Source of the DNA: an uncultured Bacteroidales bacterium
GTDB lineage: Bacteria > Bacteroidota > Bacteroidia > Bacteroidales > UBA932
DNA length: 40,268 nucleotides
Direction of reading: 5' to 3'
Assembly: GCA_905235675.1 (NCBI GenBank)
Contig: CAJONC010000011.1
Location: 1-40,268, forward strand
Shown here: positions 1 through 6,302 of the stretch, piece by piece
How positions within the stretch are numbered: position 1 is the first letter of the stretch
Layout of the letters: every line of letters begins with the position of its first letter
Notes under the pieces: model-generated
Told to the model about the DNA's origin: nothing
Databases searched by the model: none
The model's input: the letters and a program-made list of their open reading frames with translations, nothing else
Program-made: the position numbers and the translations under genes

Positions 1-59
1 GTATCCTTGGCCTTCATTGCAGCCTTGATATCTTCCTGGATTTGCTGTTCGAGTGTCAT
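1..59 (-). CDS. GatB/YqeY-like protein, N-terminal 19 residues (partial)
   Basis: Reading leftward from an ATG at 57-59 gives MTLEQQIQEDIKAAMKAKD, which then runs off the left edge. This matches the N-terminus of the YqeY family, whose fold is shared with the C-terminal tRNA-binding domain of the amidotransferase subunit GatB. YqeY proteins are small (about 150 residues) and often stand alone; their role is not well defined. Only 19 residues are visible, so the call rests on the typical opening (M-[TS]-L-x-x-x-I-x-x-D-[IL]-K-x-A-M-K-[AN]-[KR]-D). A Bacteroidota -7-like element (TAAATTTG) lies 25 nt upstream, which supports this start. Confidence 0.7.
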   Translation of the reverse strand, partial: MTLEQQIQEDIKAAMKAKD

Positions 60-527
60 AATTTTATAGTCATTGTCAGTGTACAAATTTACTTATTTTC
101 GACAGGATAATCCTCTTCCGTACGAAAAAAATGGAACTTCCACGTTGAAAACTTTGTATGTTGCTGTTGTTTCGAAGCAGGCGTAGCCTGCAAAGCGCTC
201 ATCGGAGCGCCGGCCGGGCCGGGTATCTTTGGAACGAAACGAGAAAATACGGAAAGGCGGAAAGGCCGCAGGGGATAGCGGCGTCAGCCGCGGATAAAAG
301 GGGCAGCGCCCCCCTTCAAAACGGAAGAAGCTCCAGGCGAATGCCTGAAGCTTCTGCAAGACTGGTTTTTGAAAGATTGTCAGGCGGCGTTTGCGGAATG
401 ATGATTATGCTCGCTTTTCAGACTTTCCTGCGTTTTTCGCTTATTATGAATTGCCGTTTTTGCGGGAACTTCCCGCTATAATCAGTACTTTCTTCATGTT
501 ACAATGTGGTTTATGATGCAGGTTGGG
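60..527. other. 468-bp gap with a cluster of hairpins, no gene recognised
   Basis: No convincing gene. Between about 177 and 354 there are at least four stem-loops: GCAGGC/GCCTGC (177-182/186-191), GCGCTC/GAGCGC (195-200/205-210), a GCGGC/GCCGC stem near 278-291, and a 12-bp arm pair with one mismatch (327-338/343-354). A further 6-bp stem (462-467/471-476) lies after the abiE operon but has no T-tract on the minus strand. The block is more GC-rich than the island next to it. Open frames across it on both strands have low-complexity Arg/Pro/Phe-rich products and look spurious. It may be a dispersed intergenic repeat or a structured RNA. Confidence 0.5.
84..91 (-). promoter_or_regulatory. -7 element for the yqeY-like gene
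   Basis: On the minus strand the bases read TAAATTTG, matching the Bacteroidota TAnnTTTG consensus, 25 nt before the ATG. No convincing TTTG lies 19-21 nt further upstream, so this is a partial match only. Confidence 0.4.
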
Positions 528-1325
528 TCATTTCTTCAGTCTTGCGATGAGACAATCATGAACGATCTGGTAAGCCTCCTCCGGGTTGTAATGTGTACCG
601 GGCTTCAGAATTAGATCCGTGTCCGCAAGGAATTCTTCATCATTAAGCTTATCTTCCAAATTGAGCACAAACTCCTTATACGTAGGAAGATGTGACGCAG
701 TGAAGGCAAGGTACCTTTCATAAGCCTGCATAACCTTTGCTTTGTCAAGTTCCGGTCTCTGATTCAGGATGTTCGACAAATCGAACAAGTCCCTGCCTTT
801 TCTTCTCTGGTACACTGCCCGCAGCTTGGTCCCGGTAAGTTCCTCAAGTTCGTAAGTCAGTACCTGGCATTTCCCATTATACCAACTGTTCTTGACCTCG
901 AAGGGAACTCTGACCAAGGGGAAAACGCTGAAATGCTCTTTGCAGTTAATCTCCACCTTCAAGTGCAGTTCGCCGCCCTCCATTTCTGTAGGTTGAATAT
1001 GAAAGACCAGAGTGTTATTATACTTCTTCTGTTTGACAACCGGCGCTCCGATGAAAGACAGCGCCTCCCTGAGGCGTGCCAGTGTCTCTTTGATGGGCTC
1101 CGAGGTCACTTGTACAAGGTCAATATCCTCGGAGTATCTGGGTTGGGGAGAAAGGTAGAGCTTGCCCAGAGCAGTACCTCCACGGAACGCAAGGTGGGTG
1201 GAGAGAAAAACATCGTTGTATATTTCGCAAATGGTCCGACAGATAATCAAGTCTTGCTCTATCTGCTGGTTCAACCCCCACGGAGCCTGTTCACTCCATT
1301 CAGTAATATACGATACCGGTATCAT
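528..1325 (-). CDS. abiEii: AbiEii/AbiGii-type nucleotidyltransferase toxin
   Basis: Predicted toxin of an AbiE type IV toxin-antitoxin or abortive-infection system: a DUF1814 nucleotidyltransferase of 265 residues. Visible motifs are FRGGTALGKLYL followed by RYSEDIDLV (about residues 47-71), the GG-x-x-L and D-x-D nucleotidyltransferase signatures; KVEINCKEH in the middle; and a basic RRKGRDLFDLSNIL block in the second half, typical of the family. Characterised homologues use GTP and cause reversible growth arrest that protects against phage. The start overlaps the antitoxin stop by ATGA (1322-1325), indicating translational coupling. Length and motifs look complete, so it is probably functional. 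It sits in the accessory zone next to tRNA-fMet. Confidence 0.9.
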   Translation of the reverse strand: MIPVSYITEWSEQAPWGLNQQIEQDLIICRTICEIYNDVFLSTHLAFRGGTALGKLYLSPQPRYSEDIDLVQVTSEPIKETLARLREALSFIGAPVVKQKKYNNTLVFHIQPTEMEGGELHLKVEINCKEHFSVFPLVRVPFEVKNSWYNGKCQVLTYELEELTGTKLRAVYQRRKGRDLFDLSNILNQRPELDKAKVMQAYERYLAFTASHLPTYKEFVLNLEDKLNDEEFLADTDLILKPGTHYNPEEAYQIVHDCLIARLKK

Positions 1326-2137
1326 AGTTCGTCAATTTCAATGGTTTCATTCATCTGAATTTTCCAACGGGAATTCACTTCACAATTTGTGGCAGGCACC
1401 CCGGGTTTAAGCGGAGCCGGCTGCATTCTTGTATGAGCTTCCTGCATTAAGGAGAAGAGAGCATCGGCCGTGTCTTTTTCCTCAAGGACCTCCTCCAGAA
1501 TGTAGCCCAGTCTCTGAAAGCAGGCAACGGGCGCCACCTTCAAAAAGTCTGATCCCGCTTTTGCAAAATCAAGCCTGGGAGACAGTTCCGCCAGAACTGT
1601 AGCAGCACGGGTGATACTGCCATTCCTCTGCTGATATGCAACCAAATCGATGGCCGTCAATTCCGGCCCGGACACATTGATGTATCCAGTTCTGGTCTGG
1701 CGTTTTTCTACATATTCCATAGGGATGGATGAGCGGTAGAAGTACTTTGTGGCGTATTTTTCAGTAGTTTTCCCCCGCATGGTGGGAGGCTCCAGCATGA
1801 CCGAAAAAGTCATGGGCGACTGATGGGCGGCACCGAGATAGCTGGCAGCACTCAGCAGCGCGACGTAGTAGTTCCTTCCCAAATGCCGCATCAGGTCATC
1901 CAAATAGAAGGGCTGAGGGGCAAAACCTCTGAGGGCGTACTCATCCGGGATAATGACATAAAATCCCTGGACGGGAATCATCAGCCGCCCTTTTCTTACC
2001 TCGCGCGACAGCGCAGTTGAGATGGCATTGGCTTTCATCTGAGGGAAGGACTCAACGACCTCTTCGCGCGAGAAAGTATATTTCCCACGGGGAGGTTTGG
2101 ATGAAATCCAGTCGGCAATACTTAGTGATTTGCTCAT
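1322..2137 (-). CDS. abiEi: AbiEi-type antitoxin / transcriptional repressor
   Basis: Partner antitoxin of the AbiE pair, 271 residues. The N-terminal about 80 residues form a predicted winged helix (TFSREEVVESFPQMKANAIS, then a basic LSREVRKGRL), followed by the AbiEi core (YYVALLSAASYLGAAHQSP; GPELTAIDLVAYQQRNG). In type IV systems the antitoxin does not bind the toxin but opposes it; AbiEi also binds inverted repeats in its own promoter and represses the operon. Here a -7 element and a perfect 12-bp palindrome lie just upstream, consistent with that. It is the first gene of a two-gene operon and overlaps abiEii by 4 nt. Confidence 0.88.
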   Translation of the reverse strand: MSKSLSIADWISSKPPRGKYTFSREEVVESFPQMKANAISTALSREVRKGRLMIPVQGFYVIIPDEYALRGFAPQPFYLDDLMRHLGRNYYVALLSAASYLGAAHQSPMTFSVMLEPPTMRGKTTEKYATKYFYRSSIPMEYVEKRQTRTGYINVSGPELTAIDLVAYQQRNGSITRAATVLAELSPRLDFAKAGSDFLKVAPVACFQRLGYILEEVLEEKDTADALFSLMQEAHTRMQPAPLKPGVPATNCEVNSRWKIQMNETIEIDEL

Positions 2138-2156
2138 GGTTCTACTGTTCTATGTG

Positions 2157-2164
2157 CAAATATA
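2157..2164 (-). promoter_or_regulatory. -7 element of the abiE operon
   Basis: Minus-strand TATATTTG, a perfect TAnnTTTG match, lies 20 nt upstream of the AbiEi start codon. No TTTG is found at the usual distance upstream; a palindrome lies there instead, so the promoter may be weak or regulated. Confidence 0.55.
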
Positions 2165-2170
2165 GTCAAA

Positions 2171-2182
2171 AATTGTACAATT
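2171..2182. promoter_or_regulatory. 12-bp palindrome, probable AbiEi operator
   Basis: AATTGTACAATT is a perfect 12-bp palindrome centred about 12 nt upstream of the abiE -7 element. That position, between the -7 and -33 regions, suits a repressor site. Binding by AbiEi is inferred from autoregulation known for AbiEi of other bacteria. Confidence 0.5.
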
Positions 2183-2214
2183 CCGCATATATGATAGTAA
2201 ATCCAAAATCTCGT

Positions 2215-2374
2215 ATTTCCTGCAGGTATCACTTGGAACAGGGAAAATCTTGAAAATCTAACTAAAATCGAGAATGAAACTTTCAAGTTAATACGCGAGA
2301 TATCAGATACTTACAAAACGGGGCACAAAGAAAAAACGGAATTTTCACGTGGGAAATTCCGTTTAGTAGCGGGG
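2215..2374 (-). repeat. Left copy of diverged direct repeat carrying a tRNA-fMet 3' tail
   Basis: This stretch resembles 3738-3901 in the same orientation. Anchors are AAATCTAAC at 2254 and 3782, GGAACAG-type sequence just before them, and an identical 13-bp TTTAGTAGCGGGG at 2362-2374 and 3889-3901 with nearly equal spacing (about 110 nt). The 13 bp are the complement of the 3' end of tRNA-fMet plus its first downstream bases. Beyond them the left copy has lost tRNA sequence. The pattern fits an old attachment-site duplication at a tRNA 3' end, with the displaced end on the far side of the insert, as expected. Confidence 0.6.
2334..2364 (-). terminator. Rho-independent terminator in the left repeat copy
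   Basis: Perfect 11-bp inverted repeat AAACGGAATTT / AAATTCCGTTT with a 9-nt loop, followed on the minus strand by a T-rich run. It occupies the same place relative to the tRNA tail as the terminator at 3861-3890 but has a different stem sequence. It may insulate the abiE operon from transcription arriving from the right. Confidence 0.75.
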
Positions 2375-2617
2375 AGATACCCATTTATATCTCTTCCGCG
2401 TGTGTGAGAACTTGATGGCTTTTTTTCTTTCGGAGTCTCCTGGTGAGTCTGAAAGAGGTGAAATAGCTATTTTATTTCGGCGACGCTTTTTTGGAAAAAC
2501 CGGCGCAAGTCTCCGATTTTTGAAGCGCTTGAGCCGATAAAGTAGAACAGCTGTTAGAAATATTGAACGAATTTATCCTCGGTTTCAAGGCAGTGTTAGA
2601 GTTCAAGTAATATGAGG

Positions 2618-3064
2618 TCAATATTTCCACTCATATTCGACAGTGTCCACATCGAGTTGCAGCACGATGCTCGTATCTGCCCAAAGCTCAATTATCATGT
2701 TCCTGTACGCAACACAGTGGTAGTTATACGCTAAATTGTGCTTGGTGAGTTTTAATAATGCATCGTGTTTCCCTTTCTCATAATCGGTTAAACATTTATA
2801 ACCGCCGTGACGATGCCATAAAGAAGGCTTCATGAACCGATAAAGGTCATAATCTTCCACTGCATCATAGAAATGGTATTTGATGACCAATGACTTTGCG
2901 TTTGGTCTTAGATAAGCTATAGAATCATATTCCGAAATATCATCCTCGAAAACAAAAGAAATGAACTGCTTTTCTTTGTCAACAAGGATAGTCTTTATAA
3001 CGCAGTCATGAGGCGTGGGCATATTCGGCAACACGTCAGTGTCTAAACGGTACAGCTCGTTCAT
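2618..3064 (-). CDS. Hypothetical protein, 148 aa
   Basis: I do not recognise this family. The product is an acidic to neutral soluble protein rich in Tyr, Asp and His, with no signal peptide, no membrane segment and no catalytic motif I can name. It resembles small single-domain immunity-like or island-encoded proteins only in size and composition. A very good Bacteroidota promoter (TTTG, 19 nt, TATCTTTG) lies 36 nt upstream of the ATG, which strongly supports a real, independently transcribed gene. It lies between the two tRNA-tail repeats, so it may be cargo of a former integrative element. Base composition is AT-richer than the core genes. Confidence 0.7.
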   Translation of the reverse strand: MNELYRLDTDVLPNMPTPHDCVIKTILVDKEKQFISFVFEDDISEYDSIAYLRPNAKSLVIKYHFYDAVEDYDLYRFMKPSLWHRHGGYKCLTDYEKGKHDALLKLTKHNLAYNYHCVAYRNMIIELWADTSIVLQLDVDTVEYEWKY

Positions 3065-3099
3065 AAAGAGTTATTAGTAGGCAATGTCGTTTCGTAAAG

Positions 3100-3130
3100 C
3101 AAAGATACAAGATTTCAAATGAAAATCAAA
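3100..3130 (-). promoter_or_regulatory. Promoter of the 148-aa gene
   Basis: Minus strand: TTTG (3130-3127), a 19-nt spacer, then TATCTTTG (3107-3100). Both elements match the Bacteroidota consensus exactly. Predicted start of transcription is about 7 nt downstream. Confidence 0.75.
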
Positions 3131-3156
3131 TTCGGACTTGAAATGGGGACTCTACA

Positions 3157-3351
3157 ATGGTCTGGACACGAAAACAGGACGCCTCCGAAGAAATGTTCTG
3201 TTTAGTAGGCTACGGAGTTGAAAAGTCTACATATCTTCTGATGTCATTTGAGGAAATCTGTGAGTTTTGGGAGTATTGGCAGCGACACGGAAGAGGAACG
3301 ATACTGACGATAAAAAGCGGAGAAAAAAGGAGGACCGAAGTCCTCCCATAA
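3157..3351 (+). CDS. Possible small hypothetical protein, 64 aa
   Basis: An ATG-started frame of 64 codons encoding a Glu/Trp-rich product with an EEICEFWEYWQRHGRG segment and a basic C-terminus. I recognise no family. No promoter of the Bacteroidota type is visible on the plus strand ahead of it; the promoter nearby points the other way. It lies in the island between the tRNA-tail repeats. It could be a real island gene, a decayed remnant or chance. Confidence 0.35.
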   Translation: MVWTRKQDASEEMFCLVGYGVEKSTYLLMSFEEICEFWEYWQRHGRGTILTIKSGEKRRTEVLP

Positions 3352-3402
3352 GCCACAGGTAGAGTTAGAAGCACCTTGTCGGTGCAAGTACGCTCATGCT
3401 AC

Positions 3403-3552
3403 TTAACGTCCCTCAACGTGTCGGTAGTAAGAACGGACTTTCTCGACCTTGCCATTGCGAGTGCGTTTGTACGCCTTCACTTTGACAAGTTTGGGAGCCT
3501 TGAACTCGAAATGCAAGCTCACGCTCAAACGTAATAACTTCTCTTTTAGCAT
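3403..3552 (-). CDS. Small basic protein, 49 aa, behind a structured leader
   Basis: An ATG at 3550-3552 opens a 49-codon frame ending in TAA at 3403. The product is Lys/Arg/Val/Tyr-rich, with LHFEFKAPKLVKVKAYKRT, then NGKVEKV and RSYYRHVEGR at the C-terminus; it has no membrane segment. Charge alternates with beta-branched residues, as in a small beta-rich nucleic-acid-binding protein, but this is only an impression and I recognise no family. The frame is favoured over the overlapping frame ending at 3413, whose translation is low-complexity. A strong promoter lies at 3709-3739, and the start codon sits inside the 3' arm of a long leader stem, so translation may depend on how the leader folds. 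A short GCACC/GGTGC hairpin (about 3371-3385) follows the stop. Confidence 0.5.
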   Translation of the reverse strand: MLKEKLLRLSVSLHFEFKAPKLVKVKAYKRTRNGKVEKVRSYYRHVEGR

Positions 3553-3706
3553 TGTTTAAATAATAGTCTCGTAGAAGTTTTTCGGGAGGTGTAGGAAGCA
3601 CTCCTGTGGCTCTCTTTCCATGAAAAAAGGCATTTCAGTGAGGGCTGAAACACCTTTAAATTTTGAGACTATTACTAACAACGTTAGTTGTCTTAAACAA
3701 TGCTAA
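3546..3706 (-). ncRNA. Structured leader RNA, about 160 nt, ahead of the 49-aa ORF
   Basis: On the minus strand four stems nest in order. The outer stem pairs 3693-3706 with 3546-3559 (14 bp, perfect). The next pairs 3665-3674 with 3561-3570 (10 bp, perfect). An inner one pairs 3650-3655 with 3587-3592 (6 bp). A hairpin at 3633-3650 has a 6-bp stem. A bulged hairpin (3674-3679/3683-3688) lies between the first two stems on the 5' side. A consensus promoter ends just before the 5' arm, so transcription would begin within it. The 3' arm includes the ATG of the 49-aa ORF. This looks like a selected RNA structure, either a regulatory leader or a stand-alone RNA. Family unknown to me. Confidence 0.55.
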
Positions 3707-3708
3707 TG

Positions 3709-3739
3709 CAAAGTTACGACTATTTTGCAGACTTGCAAA
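3709..3739 (-). promoter_or_regulatory. Promoter of the structured leader and 49-aa ORF
   Basis: Minus strand: TTTG (3739-3736), a 19-nt spacer, TAACTTTG (3716-3709). An exact match to the Bacteroidota consensus. The predicted transcription start (about 3702) falls in the 5' arm of the leader stem. Confidence 0.7.
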
Positions 3740-3893
3740 TGTTTTCGTGAAGTGTTATGGTTTGGGAACAGACAAATCGGGAAATCTAACCATAACCGAG
3801 AGTGAAGCCTCCCGTGTAATGCATTCTATATTAGGTAGTTTCAAAAATGTGGAAACAAAAAAGAGGAAAAATCGAAAGGTTTTTCCTCTTTAG

Positions 3894-3901
<8 letters not shown>
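3738..3901 (-). repeat. Right copy of diverged direct repeat, ending in the tRNA-fMet 3' end
   Basis: Partner of 2215-2374 (see that entry). It includes the tRNA-fMet terminator and the last bases of the intact tRNA. Similarity is patchy, with short gaps, which suggests an old duplication. Confidence 0.6.
3861..3890 (-). terminator. Rho-independent terminator after tRNA-fMet
   Basis: Perfect 11-bp inverted repeat AAGAGGAAAAA / TTTTTCCTCTT with an 8-nt loop, followed on the minus strand by TTTTGTTT. It starts 3 nt past the tRNA 3' end and probably ends the proS-tilS-hisS-tRNA transcript. Confidence 0.9.
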
Positions 3902-3966
<65 letters not shown>

Positions 3967-3989
3967 ATGTTGGACTGCAAAGGTAGCAA

Positions 3990-5402
3990 TTATTTTTTAA
4001 TTTGCAAAAATGCCAGTATTCCTTCCAGATCGTCCTTTGCAAAGCTGCTCTGCCCGCCTGTGGCGAGGTTTTTTATCTGCACCGTGCCCGCCGCGGCCTC
4101 GTCGGCTCCGGTAATCGACAGGAACGGGATGGCCTTGCGGTCGGCATAGTCGAACTGCTTTTTGAGTTTCGAGCTCTCCGGATATATCTCCACGGAAACC
4201 CCAAGCCCGCGAAGGGCGGAAGCGACGGGCAGAACGTACCGCACTTCTTCAGCACCCATGTTGGCGAACAGCAGGGTAGTGGCGGAACGCAAATCCGCAG
4301 GGAACTTGTCCAGCCCCTTCAGCACGTCGTAGATACGGTCCGCACCGAACGAAATCCCCACTCCCGACATGTCCGGAAGCCCGAAAATGCCCGTAAGGTT
4401 GTCGTAGCGTCCTCCTCCGCAGATACTTCCTATCTGCCAGTCGAGGGCCTTCACCTCGAATATCGCTCCGGTATAATAGTTCAGGCCGCGGGCGAGCGAC
4501 AGGTCGAGATCCACAGGCACAGACACTCCTGCGGCGGCAATCAGGCCGAAGAGCTCGTCCAGCTCGTCGAGGCCGCGAAGGCCGTTTTCGGAAACTATGC
4601 CCGAAGCGGAAGCCCCTCCGAACAGGGAGCGCATGGAGGCGAGTTTCTCCTCCACGGTGCCCGACAGTCCGAGAATCTGCTCTACCACCGCAATGGCCGA
4701 ACCTGAAAGCCCTTTTCCGCGGATCTCGTCAAGGACGGCATCCAGCCCTATCTTGTCGAGTTTGTCTATCGCAACGGTGATGTCCACCACCTTGTCGGGC
4801 GCACCGCAGATCTCGGCGAGGCCGGTCAGCACCTTGCGGTTGTTTATCTTCAGGGCTACGCGTATGTCCAGAAGCCCGAACACCTTGTCCACTATCTGCA
4901 CCAGCTCCAGCTCGTTCAGCTGCGACTTCGAGCCTATCACATCCACATCGCACTGGCAGAATTCGCGGTAGCGGCCCTTCTGCGGACGGTCTGCGCGCCA
5001 CACAGGCTGAATCTGGAAGCGCTTGAACGGGAAGGAAATCTCGTTCTGGTGCTGCACCACGTAGCGGGCGAAGGGGACGGTAAGGTCGTAACGCAGGCCC
5101 TTGTCGCACAACTCCTTGGAAAGACGCGCCGCATTGTAGCTGCCATCTTCCGTGCGGAAACCCTCAAAATCCACTCCGGTAAAAGGGTCCCCCGAATTCA
5201 GCACGCGGAACAGGAGCTTGTCGCCCTCGTCGCCATACTTCCCGAGCAGTGTGGAAAGGTTTTCCATCGAGGGAGTCTCTATCTGGGAGTATCCGTACAG
5301 GCGGAAAACGCTCTTTATCGTATCAAAAATATAATTCCTCTCAGCCATTTCCTGCTGCGAGAAATCTCTCATTCCTTTCGGGATAGACGGTTTATTTGCC
5401 AT
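3990..5402 (-). CDS. hisS: Histidine--tRNA ligase
   Basis: Class II aminoacyl-tRNA synthetase, 470 residues, charging tRNA-His with histidine in the cytosol. Motif 2 is seen as [15 protein letters not shown] at about 126-140, with [13 protein letters not shown] just after. The histidine-binding [14 protein letters not shown] and [10 protein letters not shown] motifs lie near 304-340, followed by motif 3 ([15 protein letters not shown]). The C-terminal about 90 residues are the anticodon-binding domain. A segment around 70-100 ([12 protein letters not shown]) is longer than in E. coli HisS, as is usual for Bacteroidota. It starts 3 nt after the tilS stop and is the last protein gene of a minus-strand translation operon. 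Confidence 0.97.
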   Translation of the reverse strand: MANKPSIPKGMRDFSQQEMAERNYIFDTIKSVFRLYGYSQIETPSMENLSTLLGKYGDEGDKLLFRVLNSGDPFTGVDFEGFRTEDGSYNAARLSKELCDKGLRYDLTVPFARYVVQHQNEISFPFKRFQIQPVWRADRPQKGRYREFCQCDVDVIGSKSQLNELELVQIVDKVFGLLDIRVALKINNRKVLTGLAEICGAPDKVVDITVAIDKLDKIGLDAVLDEIRGKGLSGSAIAVVEQILGLSGTVEEKLASMRSLFGGASASGIVSENGLRGLDELDELFGLIAAAGVSVPVDLDLSLARGLNYYTGAIFEVKALDWQIGSICGGGRYDNLTGIFGLPDMSGVGISFGADRIYDVLKGLDKFPADLRSATTLLFANMGAEEVRYVLPVASALRGLGVSVEIYPESSKLKKQFDYADRKAIPFLSITGADEAAAGTVQIKNLATGGQSSFAKDDLEGILAFLQIKK

Positions 5403-5405
5403 AAT

Positions 5406-6302
5406 TTAACAAGATTTGTCAATAATAATTTCAAGCCTCCATTTCGGGCGGCCTTTCACTGCGCCCCGCTGTCCGTAGAACACCCTGCCTCCAACCTGAC
5501 GGCCGGAATTGATAAGATCCCAGAGGTTGTCGAGGGCGCTTTCCGTAAGCCCCACCGGCTCGGTAAGGCGGAACAGTACGTAACGCGGATGGGCAAGGGC
5601 CAGCAAGGAACGTATGGAAACCATATTTCCGTTGCAAACGGAGTCTTTCACGCTGCGGAAATAATCTTCCGCAATGTCATCCACCTGGGCAATATGCTCC
5701 ATGGTCCCGCGCAGCGACGGCAGCAGCGAAGGGTTCATCTCCTTCAGCACCGGGATCACCTCGCCGCGGAGGCGGTTCCTCTTGTACGCCGGCGAAGCAT
5801 TGCTGCTGTCCTCGCGCCACGCATGCCCTTCCGCTGACATCCACCCGCGGATTTCGGCCCTCGAAGTTCCGAGCAGCGGACGCACGATGCGCCCCCTGTC
5901 TCCCATCCCGCGGAGCCCCCTGGTGCCCGTGCCACGCACAAGATTCAGGAGGAAGGTCTCGGCGTTGTCGTCGGCATTGTGTGCAACTGCCACGCAGTCA
6001 AAGCCTTCGGCCTCGCACAACGAATCGAACCATGCATAGCGCAGCTCCCGTGCCGCCATCTCTATGCTCAGCCCGCCCTCCGCGGCAAAGGCCCTGGTGT
6101 CAAAGCGCTTCACGAAGACCGGCAGGCCCTTCCGCGCAGCATATTCCCGCACGAAGGCCTCGTCGCCGTCGGATTCCTCCCCCCTAAGCCCGAAGTTGCA
6201 GTGAGCAATGGCAAAACAGGCTCCCGGAAACAGTTCGGGAGCCTTTTCGGCCATGTACATCGAATCGATGCCGCCGCTCACTGCAAGCAGCACTTTCATC
6301 AC
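5406..6302 (-). CDS. tilS: tRNA(Ile)-lysidine synthase, short form
   Basis: N-type ATP pyrophosphatase that converts C34 of the CAU-anticodon tRNA-Ile to lysidine, so that it reads AUA. The P-loop SGGIDSM lies at residues 9-15; family residues HCNFGLRGEESDGDE and VAVAHNADDNAETFLLNLVRGTG follow. At 298 residues it has the catalytic core and part of the substrate-binding region but lacks the C-terminal domains found in E. coli TilS (about 430 residues); short forms such as that of Aquifex are known. The gene overlaps the preceding DUF3078 gene by ATGA and ends 3 nt before hisS, so the short length is not caused by an obvious frameshift. Start could be either of two adjacent ATGs. Confidence 0.93.
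   Translation of the reverse strand: MMKVLLAVSGGIDSMYMAEKAPELFPGACFAIAHCNFGLRGEESDGDEAFVREYAARKGLPVFVKRFDTRAFAAEGGLSIEMAARELRYAWFDSLCEAEGFDCVAVAHNADDNAETFLLNLVRGTGTRGLRGMGDRGRIVRPLLGTSRAEIRGWMSAEGHAWREDSSNASPAYKRNRLRGEVIPVLKEMNPSLLPSLRGTMEHIAQVDDIAEDYFRSVKDSVCNGNMVSIRSLLALAHPRYVLFRLTEPVGLTESALDNLWDLINSGRQVGGRVFYGQRGAVKGRPKWRLEIIIDKSC

Larger units (their letters stand above)
2138..2617. other. 480-bp AT-rich gap: abiE promoter, repeat copy 1, no gene seen
   Basis: Holds the abiE promoter and operator (2157-2182), the left copy of the tRNA-associated repeat with a terminator (about 2215-2374), and about 240 bp (2375-2617) in which I see only short, imperfect inverted repeats near 2428-2457 and no open frame of useful length. 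Base composition is more AT-rich than the flanking core genes. Confidence 0.6.

Noticed and set aside
462..476. Terminator after abiEii
   Set aside because: A 6-bp stem is present, but the minus strand continues with A, not T.
93..481. Open frames on both strands in the left gap
   Set aside because: Products are low-complexity and overlap a hairpin cluster; no promoter or family support.
3413..3601. 62-codon frame on the minus strand
   Set aside because: It overlaps the 49-codon frame, reads Gln/Ser-rich low-complexity sequence, and starts inside the leader stem-loop; the other frame is better placed.
3546..3706. Retron-like msr/msd RNA with a1/a2 inverted ends
   Set aside because: The long end-to-end stem recalls a retron RNA, but no reverse transcriptase or its motifs are anywhere in the window, and the downstream ORF is only 49 residues.
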